Part shown: positions 63,841 through 64,000 of the stretch, piece after piece | How the letters are laid out: every line of letters starts with the position of its first letter | Numbering within the stretch: position 1 is the stretch's first letter | NCBI RefSeq assembly: GCF_026914265.1 | Contig: NC_069126.1 | Coordinates: forward strand, 37,079,725-37,143,724 | DNA length: 64,000 nucleotides | Source of the DNA: Mya arenaria | Lineage: Eukaryota; Mollusca; Bivalvia; Myida; Myidae | Direction: 5' to 3' | Made by a program: the position numbers and the translations under genes | Notes under the pieces: model-generated | What the model saw: only the letters and a program-made list of their open reading frames with translations | What the model was told of the DNA's origin: nothing | Databases searched by the model: none

Positions 63841-64000
63841 CTGAAATATGATGACAAACAGAATATACAGGTATAAATGTGCAAACAAATTGATTGTTAA
63901 AAATCCATTAATTTAGTTTACTACATTATGTCATAAAATGTGACTTTTGCACTAATTTAAGAACAGATACTTTCGTATTTGCCAGTTCAAAAATAACTTT

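Overview
The window reads as nuclear DNA of an invertebrate, most likely a bivalve mollusc. It is AT-rich, the genes are split into many short exons, and the introns are full of MITEs, minisatellites and tRNA-like SINEs. One gene belongs to the ABCH transporter subfamily, which mammals lack. Several repeats (a central tandem array between short arms; hairpin ends such as GGCCCAAAAGGGCC) look like families I associate with bivalve genomes. The species assignment is inference. No operons or other bacterial features were seen.

Four protein genes can be traced exon by exon with GT-AG boundaries and matching phases. (1) Plus strand, 1719-10591: a 383-residue single-pass protein with a signal peptide, Ig-like extracellular modules and a short basic tail, in seven exons joined throughout in phase 1. 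(2) Minus strand, 39420-24984: a complete 19-exon, 726-residue ABCH-type half transporter with every ATPase motif and six predicted membrane spans. (3) Minus strand, 52953-43577: a complete 12-exon, 1009-residue FAM234-like type II membrane protein with integrin-alpha-like calcium loops and an unusual long basic insert. (4) Minus strand, 63840-58723: the last three coding exons of ribosomal protein S19; its first exons lie beyond the right edge.

The most striking element is inside the RPS19 gene. Its 4.5-kb intron (59299-63771) carries nine box C/D snoRNA-like genes on the host sense strand. All have C box, D box and closing stem, and all carry a D-box guide to the same stretch near the 5' end of 18S rRNA. 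Three copies match SNORD57 (18S Am99 guide). The other six guide the same rRNA segment from D boxes shifted by 3 or 8 nt. A three-snoRNA cassette has been duplicated nearly intact.

Other accessory structure: two copies of a 1.21-kb inverted-repeat element that differ by about one base; two ABCH introns in which exon-intron boundaries have been amplified into minisatellites that keep splice-site-like sequence; a mobile-repeat array upstream of ABCH with seven perfect DR1 nuclear-receptor-type sites; and a 2.4-kb CpG-rich 35-bp satellite in a FAM234 intron. The stretches 1-1718, 10592-24983, 39421-43576 and 52954-58722 hold no gene I can support apart from one weak candidate ORF near 57.4 kb.
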